From the NCBI GenBank assembly GCA_034620365.1, contig JAQGEQ010000175.1:186001-250000 (forward strand): DNA of 64,000 bases. The letters are read 5' to 3'. This DNA comes from Pegea sp. RAD2-039 (lineage: Eukaryota; Chordata; Thaliacea; Salpida; Salpidae). This document shows positions 44,500 through 55,609 of the stretch, in pieces. Position numbers and translations under genes: made by a program. How positions within the stretch are numbered: the first letter of the stretch is position 1; each line of letters begins with the position of its first letter. The notes beneath the pieces are model-generated. The model had not been told where the DNA came from. It saw only the letters and a list, made by a program, of their open reading frames with translations, and made no database searches.

Positions 44500-45458
44500 A
44501 TGAAGTTGAAGACTTTCCAAGAGTATCTGACTCCAGATTGTCATCGAACTTATAGCTGTGTGCATTGCAGAGCTCATTTGGCTGGTCATGGTGCTCTTGT
44601 TTCAAAGGTATCACTGATATCTTTTTAAATGATTTTTGAAATAATTTGTTTCAATAATAATATGATTTGTTTAATATTTAGTGGCTTAAATATGTGTTGT
44701 AAAAAGTATTAAAGCTTATCAATTATTAGTTATTTTTCAACAGTCTTTTCAAGGAAGCCAAGGTCGCGCTTATCTATTTGATGATGTGTAAGTTCCAAAC
44801 AAGTTTTATTCCAGTTTAATTCATTAAAACTTTATGTAAAGTGTTTATTTCTTGTTTAAATATGCAACTAATTAAAAAAGTAAATATCTAAAATTCTATT
44901 TTTAAGGTTCAATTCATAGAATTGTAAAACAATATACTAACATTATAATAAAAATATATTTGATAGAAATATTTTATTTCAGTGTAAACATAGATAGTGG
45001 TTCACCAGAAGAAAGAATCTTATTAACTGGAAGACATGCAGTATCTGATATCTTCTGTAAATGCTGTGGTACAACTTTGGGTTGGAAATATGTCAGTAGA
45101 AAATCTCTAATTTATATTATTCACTTTTTCAAACTTAATTTTAAAGATTATTTACAAATGTTTTAAAATGTTGTTATTTTTACAACACCCATGTCAATTT
45201 TATCTATATTTGAAGATTTAAAAATATCTTCATCATAATTTAACTTTTGTAGCTTAATATTTCACTAAAAACATGTTTGTACATGACTCTGTAATCTTTC
45301 AAAAGACTAATAAGATACATTTAAACACGTTTTTTAATCAGCAACAATAAACGCTTTTTACTCTACAGGAAAGGGCATATGAACTGAGTCAAAAGTATAA
45401 GGAAGGAAAATTTATAATAGAAATGATTCATATGGTTAAAGATAATGGTTGGAGCTAA
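44500..45458 (+). CDS. YPEL: Yippee-like zinc-binding protein
   Basis: Small conserved eukaryotic protein with a beta-tent zinc fold. Exons 44500-44607, 44744-44787, 44983-45091, 45369-45458 give 116 aa, typical for YPEL1-4. The sequence follows the family closely: [97 protein letters not shown]. The two CxxC zinc ligands (CVHC and CKCC) are intact. YPEL proteins are linked to the mitotic apparatus and, through the related GID/CTLH subunit fold, to ubiquitin ligase complexes. A direct role is not inferable here. The third exon uses donor GTCAGT. Confidence 0.95.
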
Positions 45459-47638
45459 ATTCTTCTTAATCTAATTCCACATTAAGTGATACAACTGACT
45501 TCTGTATTCTGATTTTATTTTTGACAAGTATATATTTTGTTATACTTTAATCAGTAATCAACTTTTTAATATTATTTGTAGTACTGATTGTGCTTGAGGT
45601 AGTTACTTTAAAACAATTATATTAAGAGAATCTACATTCTAATTAAGTACATTCTATTAATTTACAGATCTTGTAAAATTATAGAAAAATCTTTTTACTT
45701 TTATAAGTTTCAATTAGTACAAGAACTCTTATTATAAATTTGAATACTACTTTGCTTACTTTGAATGTTTTTATTTTATAACTTCTTTAATTAACGTTTT
45801 TTAGTTTTGAAATGACTCTGTCACTGCTAAGACCTGTACAATACTGTTGTAAATTTTTGTGATTTTTTTTAAACTTTTTTTCTACAACTATGATAACCAA
45901 ATTCTGGTTTAAGTTTTTAGTTGTAACCATATGACAGAAATATCTCAAAAAACAGAAAACTTATTGTTACTGTTTTCATCTGTTGTGATTATATTTCTTT
46001 TGTACTGGAATTTTTGTATGATAAACTATTTTATGAGAAGTACTTTTGACGATATATAAAGTTTTTGTTGAAGTTGCTGAATACAATTGAGTTTGAAGAG
46101 GCTTTAGGGTTGGGTTACATCTGCTGCTGCTGCTTACAGGATGTTGTTTATCATTTTGCCTGCCACTTTTTTTGCACGGATATTTTTGTGTATATTTTGT
46201 ATAGCTCTCTATGTTTTTAATAAAATTATGTGTTTCAACTTATTAGTGAAATTCTTAAAAAAGGCAATTGATTACTTTCAAATAATTTTAATAACAATTT
46301 CTTTTGATATAAGAATATTTTAGTAAAATTTATAAAAAAGTGAAACGGTCTAAACAGACGTTTAGAAACTGAAAAGACATCTCTTATTTGTTAATAAGAA
46401 GCAAATCTCTATAAGTTCTTTGAATTTTAGTTTTAAATTCAATTTTAAGAAAATTAATTAACATTTCAAACTGTCGAATTCAGTCTTGTTGATATTTATG
46501 AAATGATTTTGCCAAAAAGCAAAGTTATCGACAATAATAAACGACCAGACCAGTTGATGTTACTGATTAAATGATACATAGAATCAAATCTTAATGTACT
46601 TCTGGGTGTTATAAAAATATTTGAAGTTTAAAACAATAGCTTTGTGAGACTCAAACATTATAGTATAACAAAAATTAAAATAAGTTTCCGTATTTCAAAT
46701 AAAATTTTGTTAAAAAATCCTTTTAAACGTTTGATCTTGTGAAAAATTTTGATTAATAAGAATTATGACATGCAATCAATCATAATTAAGAAAATCGGCG
46801 TTAACTTGAACTAATTCATTTTTTCTTTATATCTAAAGACACAGACTCTGCAAGTATTGTATAAATTTGCTGTTTGAAGCACAGAATTTCCTTTGAAAGA
46901 ACTACAAAACTGTAAAAATGTTTTTGAAGTAGTCACAATGAGTTAGCTCTTCAGATAAACTGCTCTTTATTCTGGTACAAGTGCCTCATAATATTTTAGT
47001 TATCTCATATGATCCGTGTCAAAAGTCTTTTGTGTTCATCTCTTTGTGGTTAGTTTCATTTCTACCAGTTTCTAAACTAATTTTAAAAGTTCAATTTAAT
47101 TAGTAAAAGGATCAACTAACTTAATAGGAACGCCATCTTAAATTAGTTGTAAAAACACATTACTACTCGTTGTTTAGAATTTAAACCATCTATCAAATAT
47201 AGCTTTACAATTCTGACTTTACTATCGACAAAAAAATCGATTAAATAAAAATAATGAATCATAGGAAAGTTAAAATTAAATTTATTCATAATTTATATCT
47301 CCAACGTAAATATCTGAAAACTTTGTGAGCATTTAGATAATAATAAATAATTACGAACACGATTAAATGAAAATAGAAGTTTAAAAAGTTTTGAAATAAT
47401 TTTGTATCGTCTTTAAAATGGAAGAATAAGACCTACTTAGGTGATATCAAAAAGAAATAATAAATAGAAATGGAAAATTATTCACTTTTTTAAAGTTTAA
47501 TTAATCATAGAACGATAAAGTAAAATAAAAAAAAACTTATTGCAACAACTTAATTGGCGAAAATTTTCTTTAATTAGTATCATCCAAATCTATTACAATT
47601 TTCTATTTGTTTATATTTACTTCAAATATCAACAAAAG
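45459..47638. other. Intergenic, convergent 3' ends
   Basis: 2.2 kb between the stops of the Yippee-like gene (+) and the GT49 gene (-). AATAAA at about 46218 could end a long YPEL 3' UTR. A 60-codon hydrophobic plus-strand frame at 46141 is AT-driven. Nothing else seen. Confidence 0.55.
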
Positions 47639-48904
47639 TTAAAGACATGTCCTATTAGTAGTTGGATACTGAAGATGAAGTTGATGAAATAAGTCGGAGT
47701 AAGTCTTCTCTTCAAACCTGTTTTCTAAACTGTTTCTTCCACGATGAAGTAAAAACACAGAATCAAGAACAAAAAACTCTGATTGTTGCAAATGAAGTTG
47801 GCAAAGTTGACTCAGACGACTCAATTTTAAAGAAAAGAAGGCTTCGTTGTAGACTGGTGATCGTTTAGAGCTAAAAAAGTAAAACGGTTCGCAAGGAAAA
47901 CGCCAGTGGACTTCATATGCTGCATGTAACTCATTTAACTTTGGCAAAGCGAGCCAACGGCTGTTGTTAGTACATGACTGGCAACGTGGACACCATTGTA
48001 AGTCAAAAGGCTGGGACAGGTTGTTGCTAAGCAACATCTTCAGGCGTTTCTTAGTAATAGGTAAAGATAAAGAATCAAAAGTTTTTGGATCGACTTCAAA
48101 GACAGGTGGAATGAAAAGTAGTTGTTGTTTGAGGTGATTTGATGATACAAAAGAATTGAAAAGTTGCCGCATATTTCGACTTGGAACAAAATCAATATCT
48201 AAGTGAATCACATAATCAGTTTTAGCTTCTTGAAAGGCAAGATTTTGTAGAAGACCAACTGGGAAAGATTCAGAGGCAGCATAATCTAATTCATCACAAA
48301 GATCTTTTAAAAAAACACGAAGTCTTTGACAGGAAACCGAAGAATTGGAACGAATTGTTTGTAAATCTTTCAACAGTTTATCAATCCGACTTTTATTTTT
48401 TACCGACTTAACTGGATAAACGATATGAAACAAAACACGATTTAATAAACCAACATGACAAATAGCAAATGATCTAACAATATCATAAAAAATCCTGCGG
48501 TTGTCAACAAAGATTGCAAATGAAATCGGACCTTTCCAGGTTTGTTCCAACAGTGGTAAGTAAATTAGCTTTTTAATTGAAGAGTAAGTCAAAATAGTAG
48601 TATCAGATGACTTAAAGTTTTTTATAAGATGTTGATTGATACTTTTCTGCAAAATATACTCACCACTTGAATCCAAAGTACTTTTATGTCCGTTTAAATC
48701 AAAGATTTCATTCACTTGGAGATTTATAACTTTAAACTTTGCGTTTCTTAGTGTTCTTTCATGAAGTTCATCCACCCACCATATTTGAAAACGAATTATA
48801 GTTGTAAGAACAGTAAGAAAAATACAACATAATGTGAAAAAATGTTTTCGAAACCTTCTCCAGTTGATAATTTTTGATAAACGGAACTCAACTCGTAGAG
48901 CCAT
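47639..48904 (-). CDS. GT49-family glycosyltransferase (B4GAT1/LARGE C-terminal type), intronless
   Basis: Predicted type II Golgi membrane enzyme, 421 aa in one exon. It has a short basic cytoplasmic tail, a TM helix at ~20-42 (FFTLCCIFLTVLTTIIRF) and a lumenal catalytic domain. Hallmarks of the LARGE/B4GAT1 glucuronyltransferase domain are TDYVIHLDIDFVPSRN with the metal-binding DxD at 236-238, the WCPRCQSCTNNSRW cysteine segment, HWRFPCEPFYF (~334-343) and a YNEAFF motif. The family motif after YDERF, normally containing a YGFN element, is replaced by FSLKLSRLSQ, so acceptor or donor choice may have shifted. Family members extend matriglycan-type glycans on dystroglycan or related glycans; the substrate here is unknown. 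The start at 48904 immediately precedes the basic tail and TM. Confidence 0.85.
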   Translation of the reverse strand: MALRVEFRLSKIINWRRFRKHFFTLCCIFLTVLTTIIRFQIWWVDELHERTLRNAKFKVINLQVNEIFDLNGHKSTLDSSGEYILQKSINQHLIKNFKSSDTTILTYSSIKKLIYLPLLEQTWKGPISFAIFVDNRRIFYDIVRSFAICHVGLLNRVLFHIVYPVKSVKNKSRIDKLLKDLQTIRSNSSVSCQRLRVFLKDLCDELDYAASESFPVGLLQNLAFQEAKTDYVIHLDIDFVPSRNMRQLFNSFVSSNHLKQQLLFIPPVFEVDPKTFDSLSLPITKKRLKMLLSNNLSQPFDLQWCPRCQSCTNNSRWLALPKLNELHAAYEVHWRFPCEPFYFFSSKRSPVYNEAFFSLKLSRLSQLCQLHLQQSEFFVLDSVFLLHRGRNSLENRFEEKTYSDLFHQLHLQYPTTNRTCL

Positions 48905-49961
48905 GAAATAAAAGATTGGAAGAAAAAATAAAAATAAAATTCTAAGAAAATAAAAAGGTAATCAGTTTCAGTTTGATAGTTTGTGAAAAATGACAATTAA
49001 TGAATTATAAAGTCTTAAAATTGGAAATTAAAAGGTTTTTTCATCTACTTGAATAGATTAATTAAACAGATATTTTAAACAATCAACTTACTGTTTTTAG
49101 AAATGGCTTGTAATGTTTCTTAATAATTTTTGTGTTATCTAAAACAAAATAAAGTTTATAAAAGGCTATTTTATTAGTACTTATACTGTAAAAAGACTAA
49201 GCATTTATAGAATTATAATTTTAACACTAAAAAATGTAAATATTATCTATTTTATTCAATGTATAGCTAAAAATACCAAAGTACACAGCTTTTACAGCAA
49301 ACAAAAAAGCAATGAAACTACAGAAAGATAATAAAAGGTCTTAAGCACTATAGTTTATTATAACTAATGTAGAAAAACGTAGGAACAATACAGAGGTATA
49401 AATAAAAATAGGTAAAAGAAATAAAGAAAATAGCAGGATCAATTTAATTAATAAATCTATAGGATATACTAACCAAATGAAAAACCATGTTAAAACTGTT
49501 GGTGAAAGTGATTTTTAACAAAAAATTTTGATCTAGCATTTGATTCTAAATTTGAAAAAAAAAGTTTTAAACACAGCTACTAATAACAAGCTACAGAATA
49601 TTTTATATATATCTTTATAAAATCACTAATAAGTTAAGAAAAAAATTATATTTATTATTATTATGGTACAAATAAAATAAAAACTGTATGTTTATGAAAA
49701 TTATTTTAAAATAAATATAAATTTCAGGAAAAAAGTTTAGTTTAAATCTTTTAGCTTAGAATATATTTAATTAATTTTAAGTTAAAAATGTATTATTAAG
49801 CTGAAAAAATATAAAAATAATTTCAATCAAAAACAAAATTCATTGAATTAAAAAGAAACAAAATTAAGAAATAAATGATTTAGAAAACACACAACACTTA
49901 ATTCTCACCAAGAATTCACTACAAAACAATTTCAAGCATAAAAAAACTACATACAAACATT
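48905..49961. other. Intergenic, AT-rich
   Basis: Between two minus-strand intronless genes. It should hold the GT49 promoter and the NUDT18-like 3' UTR. No motif or exon recognised. Confidence 0.55.
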
Positions 49962-50969
49962 TTATACTTTATAAGAAGCTTTATCATTAAGAGCTATACC
50001 AAAGTCAACAGTTTCATTGATAAGAGAGTTTAATTCATTATTTTCAGTTATAAGTACCCATTTACATTTTGAATTATGCTTTGGCAGTATTTTATGCTTT
50101 GATAAGTTACATCTGGCTTTTACAAAACAGTTTAAAATCATTCCATCAGTTTGAGTATTCACATCAGCACAGTGTTCAATACCAAATATTGAGAATTTTT
50201 CAAACACAAAACTATTAGCATTTGAACTAAAGTTTATAAGATAATTTGAAAATAAAACATCTATTATAAGAGTAAGAGATTTAGCATCTTTAGTTAAACA
50301 GCATGTAGGAAGCTCATAAGACTTATTGGCATTTAAAACCATAAAAACATATTTTTCACTTTCAGTACACAACATAAAAAATATTCTATAATAAATTATA
50401 TTTTGTTTAATTAATTTTGGAAGAATTTTTGTTTGTTTATTTTTCTTTGAATGGTTTAAAAGATAAAACTGTTGACCTTGCTTAACCAATCGTAAAACAT
50501 CAGTATTTCGCAATTCTATATTTTCAACATTATCAAACCACTGAGCTTGTAAACTTTCTGAATCTTTATTTTCAATTGATTTGATAACACCACCAGTAAT
50601 TTTTCCAGAAAATATAAACCTCACCCAATTTGCTCCATCAATTTCAACACAAATTAAACCATCTGGTTGCATTTCAAAACCAGATTCTTCAGCAACTTCC
50701 CTTTTAACAGCTGAAACTAAACTTTCATGGGGTTCTACTCTACCAGCTGGTAAATACCATTTACCATAACAAGAAGTTTTAGCCTCCTGGATAAGCAAAA
50801 CACGATTTTGTTCATCAAATAACACAGCAGCTACTATATAAACAGCATTATAACCTAAAGTTATTGGTTGAGTTGAACACTGCTTACATTTATTACAGTT
50901 GTTAACTAACTGCGTCCCACCGTCTTCTTTTAAAATATTAACTAAATATTGTATAGGAGTAGTCTCCAT
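49962..50969 (-). CDS. NUDT18: NUDT18-like Nudix hydrolase, intronless
   Basis: Hydrolase of the MTH3/NUDT18 group, which cleaves oxidised guanine nucleoside diphosphates. The open frame extends to ATG 51056, but ATG 50969 (METTPIQYLVNILKEDGG) better matches the short N-terminus of NUDT18 and is chosen here, giving 335 aa. Seen: VYIVAAVLFDEQNRVLLIQE, then the Nudix box GRVEPHESLVSAVKREVAEESGF with all consensus G, E, RE and EE residues. VEIDGANWVRFIFSG follows and SLQAQWFDN aligns with NUDT18 SLQAAWYP. The C-terminal ~170 residues are weakly conserved, as in the family. A cysteine cluster (CNKCKQC) precedes the Nudix fold. Single exon, on the same strand as the flanking genes. Confidence 0.88.
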   Translation of the reverse strand: METTPIQYLVNILKEDGGTQLVNNCNKCKQCSTQPITLGYNAVYIVAAVLFDEQNRVLLIQEAKTSCYGKWYLPAGRVEPHESLVSAVKREVAEESGFEMQPDGLICVEIDGANWVRFIFSGKITGGVIKSIENKDSESLQAQWFDNVENIELRNTDVLRLVKQGQQFYLLNHSKKNKQTKILPKLIKQNIIYYRIFFMLCTESEKYVFMVLNANKSYELPTCCLTKDAKSLTLIIDVLFSNYLINFSSNANSFVFEKFSIFGIEHCADVNTQTDGMILNCFVKARCNLSKHKILPKHNSKCKWVLITENNELNSLINETVDFGIALNDKASYKV

Positions 50970-51056
50970 CAGAAAAATTTTTCTAGATTTTCTGTATTTT
51001 TCTAACTTCAAGTTAATTCTAACAATATTTAGCCGTTTGAACAGATTTAGCTTCAA

Positions 51057-51895
51057 AACATCAACATAAAACTAGCGAATGTTTTTAACCAATTTTAAAA
51101 CGTACTTTTATGGGTTTTTTCTAAACTTCTTTTTCAAAAGGATTTCTTATTCATTTTACTAAGTTTTAAACGGTCAAAAGTTTAGAATTGTAAAAAAGCT
51201 TTATTATTTGGATTTCATAAAGTAGTTTTAAAAAATTTTCCTATGATGTTAATCTTTTAACTTATTATTGATATTTTCTTTTTCCTTACCTAACGTAACA
51301 CTTAACCACTTATAAAGTACGTTCTACTATCATTGTTTATAAAATTGTTTAAATCTAAAGGTTTTAAATCTAAAAACTTTTATAATTGTTGCTTAATACA
51401 AGTTTTTAAAAATCTAAAAATATTAACTATAGTGCTATGAAGAAGGTTATTATTTAAAAAACTTCTAGTTGAACCAGATATTTCTAAATAACTGGAATTA
51501 AATAATACTTTTAAATGATTTGTTATCATGACCAACTTTAGATTTTTCTCAATTCTTTTTTAAACCTTTTTTTGAACAACTAAATTCAATGATAATTTAT
51601 TTTTGAAGGAAATACAAAATCATAGAGAAATTTTATTTTTAAAAGTCTAGACAAAATCAATTTTTATAAAACCGAAATTCAACTTTTAAGAAATTGAAGA
51701 AGCCAGTAACTAAAAAAATTACAAACGAATAAAACTAACTTAGAAATTAAATAAAAATAAAAGTTGATTTTAAACGCTAATTACATAAAAAGCTAAACTT
51801 CAAAAAAATTGTAATTTTCACAATTTTAGTATTTTAATTTGTTTCCAGGATTATTTGTTCGTTTCAACTTCAAACATTGAACTTTCAAACAAAGT
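51057..51895. other. Intergenic, AT-rich
   Basis: 839 bp between the NUDT18-like frame and the CCDC112 stop, both on the minus strand. No exon, repeat or motif recognised. Confidence 0.55.
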
Positions 51896-54672
51896 TCATG
51901 TGCCTTTGCGCCAAGAAGGGACAGCTCTGAAATAAACAACTCTTAATATTTCGGCCTATGATAATTAAGTAAAAAATCTTTTTATAAAACTAACAATTTT
52001 GAAATTGATAAAAATATTTTAAGTTAAAATATCGATAAAAATTATAAAATTTGATGAACAAACCGGTGAGGAATCTTCATCACTAGATTTTGTTGAATGA
52101 TTCCGTCTTCTTTAAATTTATTCCGTTGAGTTGTGGAGGTGGTTGGTCTATAGAGGCGGTTTCGATCTGATTCAACTGATACCTAAAAATTCGAGTTGTA
52201 TTTACTTTAAACTTGTAAAGAAATATCTACTGATTCTAGTAAATAATTGATAAAGTTTGTATTGGAGTCAAATATTTGATAAATTTCCACTAACTTTAAC
52301 AGATTGTTTTAATCTATCAAGTCTTTGCTGCTTAATCTTTTCTTCTTCTTCTTTTCTGCGTTTTTCTTCTAATTTTATCTCAAGATTTTCACGATCCTAA
52401 AACCAAATATTTTCTCAAAAAGAAATTTCAAAATTTGATGAAAGAATTTTAAAAATTAATTTTCAAATTGAAAGATTAAAGATTTCTGAACAACTGACCC
52501 TAGATCTAAACCGCACAATTTCTTGAGCTGCTTCTTCTGCTCTTTTACTTCTAATACGTTCCTGTTCCATTTCAAATATACATCTTTCTCTTTCTTTTTC
52601 CATCTTTTTCATTTTCATTCGTTCACGAGCTTCAATCCTAACCTGGCTCTATAATTTATTGATTATTTTTTGAAGATCTGATAGAGATGAAGTGAGTTCA
52701 AACCATTCTTTCTATTTCTTTTTCTTTCATTTTTTTCACTTTTTCTTTGTGTCGCATTTCTTCCTCAGCAACTCTTTCTGCATGCTCAGTTTTCAATCTC
52801 TGAATCAACAAAATTATTTTTTATAATTTGTTGAAATCTAACAATATGCAAAAAGTAGAAAATTCAATTTGACGAGAAGTAAGTTTGTTGCACTTTTGAT
52901 ATCATCTTTACTCTTGTAGCTTACTTTCCATTTTTCAATTTCTTCTTTTTTGATTTCTCTAGCTTCCATTTCTCTTGCTTCTTTTTCTTTCCTAGCTTCT
53001 TCAATTTCTTTTAAGTTGTCACCATTTTTTTCAACAGCAACTGTCATATTTTTCTGTAATTTGTCAATTATAAAGAAATCAATCAAAATATACAACTTAT
53101 TTCACATTTGTTAATATCTTTTTTAATAAAAAATGATTTATTGTAGATACAAATAAACACAAAGATAATAATAGAGCTTTTCAAATTGATTATTTCTCAG
53201 GCACAAGACAACATTAAGAGCAAATTTGTGAAACTAGAAAGAGACTTGAAAACCTTCCAAAGATATCAAAGCAAGATCACATCTTAAAAAGCAACTAATA
53301 CACAAAATATCGACACAATCATAAAAACCTTCACCAAATATTATATAGAACATGAAACAAATAGATAGAATCAACTTTATTTACTTCTTTTTTTATTTTC
53401 CATTCTTCAATTGCAACTTTTTTTGCTTCTTTCAACTCAACAAACTGTTGATACCAGTGATCATGAGAAGAAATGTCTTCTTCTGTTCTTCCTACCAAAC
53501 CTCCTTTAGCAGCAACTAATAAAGCTGCTTTGTTCTAAATAATATCTTTGAATAATGTTACTGTTGAACTGATATCAAATTACTTTTGTTCTTCTTTTTA
53601 AACGTAAATAAGTGGAATGGTCAGCTTCGTCCCAGCCTCCAGTGGATCCAAACATATTGAGATATTTCTATTCAAGCAAATATATTTCATCAAAAAGTAA
53701 AAGTTTTTTAACCAGTTGTTGAAATTGAATCAAAAATGATTGAATTGAATGAATGAGATAAGTATGTGAGAGAAATTACAAATATTCACTTCGAAAGCTA
53801 CAACTTCTGGTGGAAGGTTGCATTCTTTGAGAATTTGAGATATTTTAGTTCCATTTTTCACTTGATGACTTTTGCTGGTTGTTGATGAGTTCAGAATAGT
53901 TTTTAATCGTTTTTCAATCATTTCAATTTCTGTTTTTATATCATGTTCGTTATTCAACAGTTTTTTGAAACTGAAAGTTAGTATAAAAATATTAGTTTTA
54001 GTAGAAGATCAAAAAGATAAGTTAGAGTTGACTTACACATCTTTTTCATGTTGTTTCAACTGATTTAAAGTAGTTTCTACTTCTAACATAGCTTGTTGTA
54101 CCGTCGAAACAACTGCAGAAAAACTAATTGTAAGACTTCTTGATAAATTTGAAATGAAACTGATTAATAGAAGACAGGATGAAGATTAAGTATCTGAAGC
54201 TACTTACAGTCTTTAGTCTGCCTATCAAGAGTAAGGCATTTATGAAAAAAGTTAGTTTTTTCATGCAACTTTGCAAGACGTTGTACAACTTGATTTTCTA
54301 TAAAATAGAAATGAAAAATGAAATTTTTAAACTAATCAAATATCATAATTGGTTTTTAGAACTAAAATATGTTTGAAGAAACAAAATTGAAATTTAATTG
54401 ACAAACTTTCTCGTATTAGTATTTGCTTGGTGTCGTTTTCTTCATCTATTAATTCTGTTTTATTTTCTGCTTCCATCCTATTTGACAATGTTGCTGAGAA
54501 CTCTCTTTCCATATTGGCAGCTCTTTAAAATTCAAAATCTGAGTTGAATCATTCTGATTCAGTTTGAATCTTACTGAAATTTTAGACGTTGCCATTCTTT
54601 CATAAAAACTCTTTTTTCTTGACTCTTTAGGTTCTTTTTTAACTCAAAATCTTTAATATCTACTCCAGCCAT
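51896..54672 (-). CDS. CCDC112: CCDC112 coiled-coil protein
   Basis: Centriolar-satellite coiled-coil protein, known in vertebrates to support ciliogenesis. Thirteen exons in coding order: 54575-54672, 54407-54522, 54208-54297, 54037-54112, 53790-53970, 53584-53667, 53385-53534, 52925-53053, 52704-52799, 52499-52648, 52295-52396, 52064-52182, 51896-51926. All join in frame to 473 aa. Diagnostic segments are GGWDEADHSTYLRLKRRTK (vertebrate GAWDDYDHQNFVKVR), GRTEEDISSHDHWYQQFVEL (GKTQDEVQQHEKWYQKFLAL), WK-spaced basic/acidic helices, and the C-terminus RNRLYRPT...KIPHRAVPSWRKGT (vertebrate SRLYKPT...HIPHRAIPTWRQGI). The middle is highly charged coiled coil. Length is similar to the human protein. 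Confidence 0.92.
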
Positions 54673-55609
54673 GATAGATAAAGATGAAACTTTGAATAAG
54701 TTTGTAAAAACTTTAATTCTAGGTATAAAACAACACAGTTGAATTAGAAGTTGAAATTTAGATGTATCTAACTAAAAGTTGATACATTTTATTTGAAGTA
54801 TTTAAAATTTTTCTATAAAAACATATAAATAATAATTTTGGCAAATTTAAAACTAAACATTGTGGACGGTTTGAAAAAATCGTCATAAAAATAACAAAAT
54901 ATTAAATATATGAAAAATAAACCCAATAAAATGTTGAATAAAATTATTGTTTTTTGATTATAGGTAGAAAAGATTTAATAATTTTCAATGAAAATTTTGT
55001 TTTATGTTTTTATCAAATTAGTTCGTCTGATTATATAATTGAAGCTTTATAAAAACTTAAAAATAAATTTCTAGGAGATGAAAGTGTTTGTGGTTGGTCA
55101 ATCTATAGATATTTCAAACGACAAAGAGAAAAATGAAATACTTTGATACATTCACACCAAACTACATCTATTTTTATTAAAAAGTAATTTAAACTCGAAA
55201 AATCTAGAAGTTTGACAACGAATGAGTTTTTCGTGGAGAATTTGTCTTCTATAAAATAATTCAAAGTTTGATTGAAAATAATTTAATATTTAATTCTAAA
55301 TTTTGTACTTGTTTTAAAAAAAATTAGGAAATGTTATTTTTTAGAATTGATAGAATTAGATTAAACAGAAATTGAGATAAAATTAAACATTAAAGACGAA
55401 AGATAAAGTTTGATTAACTTCAAAGTTATATAAGACAAGAAAGAGTTCATCAAAAACCATCAAAACATGAAGAATACACAGTGATGTAGTTTTTACAGAT
55501 TATTTCCAAAAATTTTGATGTATACACAATAGCTTCATAACGTTTGATAAGAATTCAAAATGTTTATGATATCTTATCACGTGATAGTAATTAAACAGCA
55601 GAAGCCAAT
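54673..55609. other. Intergenic between CEP112 and CCDC112
   Basis: 937 bp separating two same-strand centrosomal genes. It should contain the CEP112 3' UTR and CCDC112 promoter. AT-rich, with a TATCACGTGATA palindrome at about 55576. Confidence 0.55.

Noticed and set aside
46141-46323. 60-codon membrane-like frame downstream of YPEL
   Set aside because: AT-driven hydrophobicity within a probable 3' UTR, with no conserved feature.
55576-55585. TATCACGTGATA palindrome as a specific promoter element
   Set aside because: A single short palindrome without positional support; the E-box count overall is only modestly raised in AT-rich DNA.
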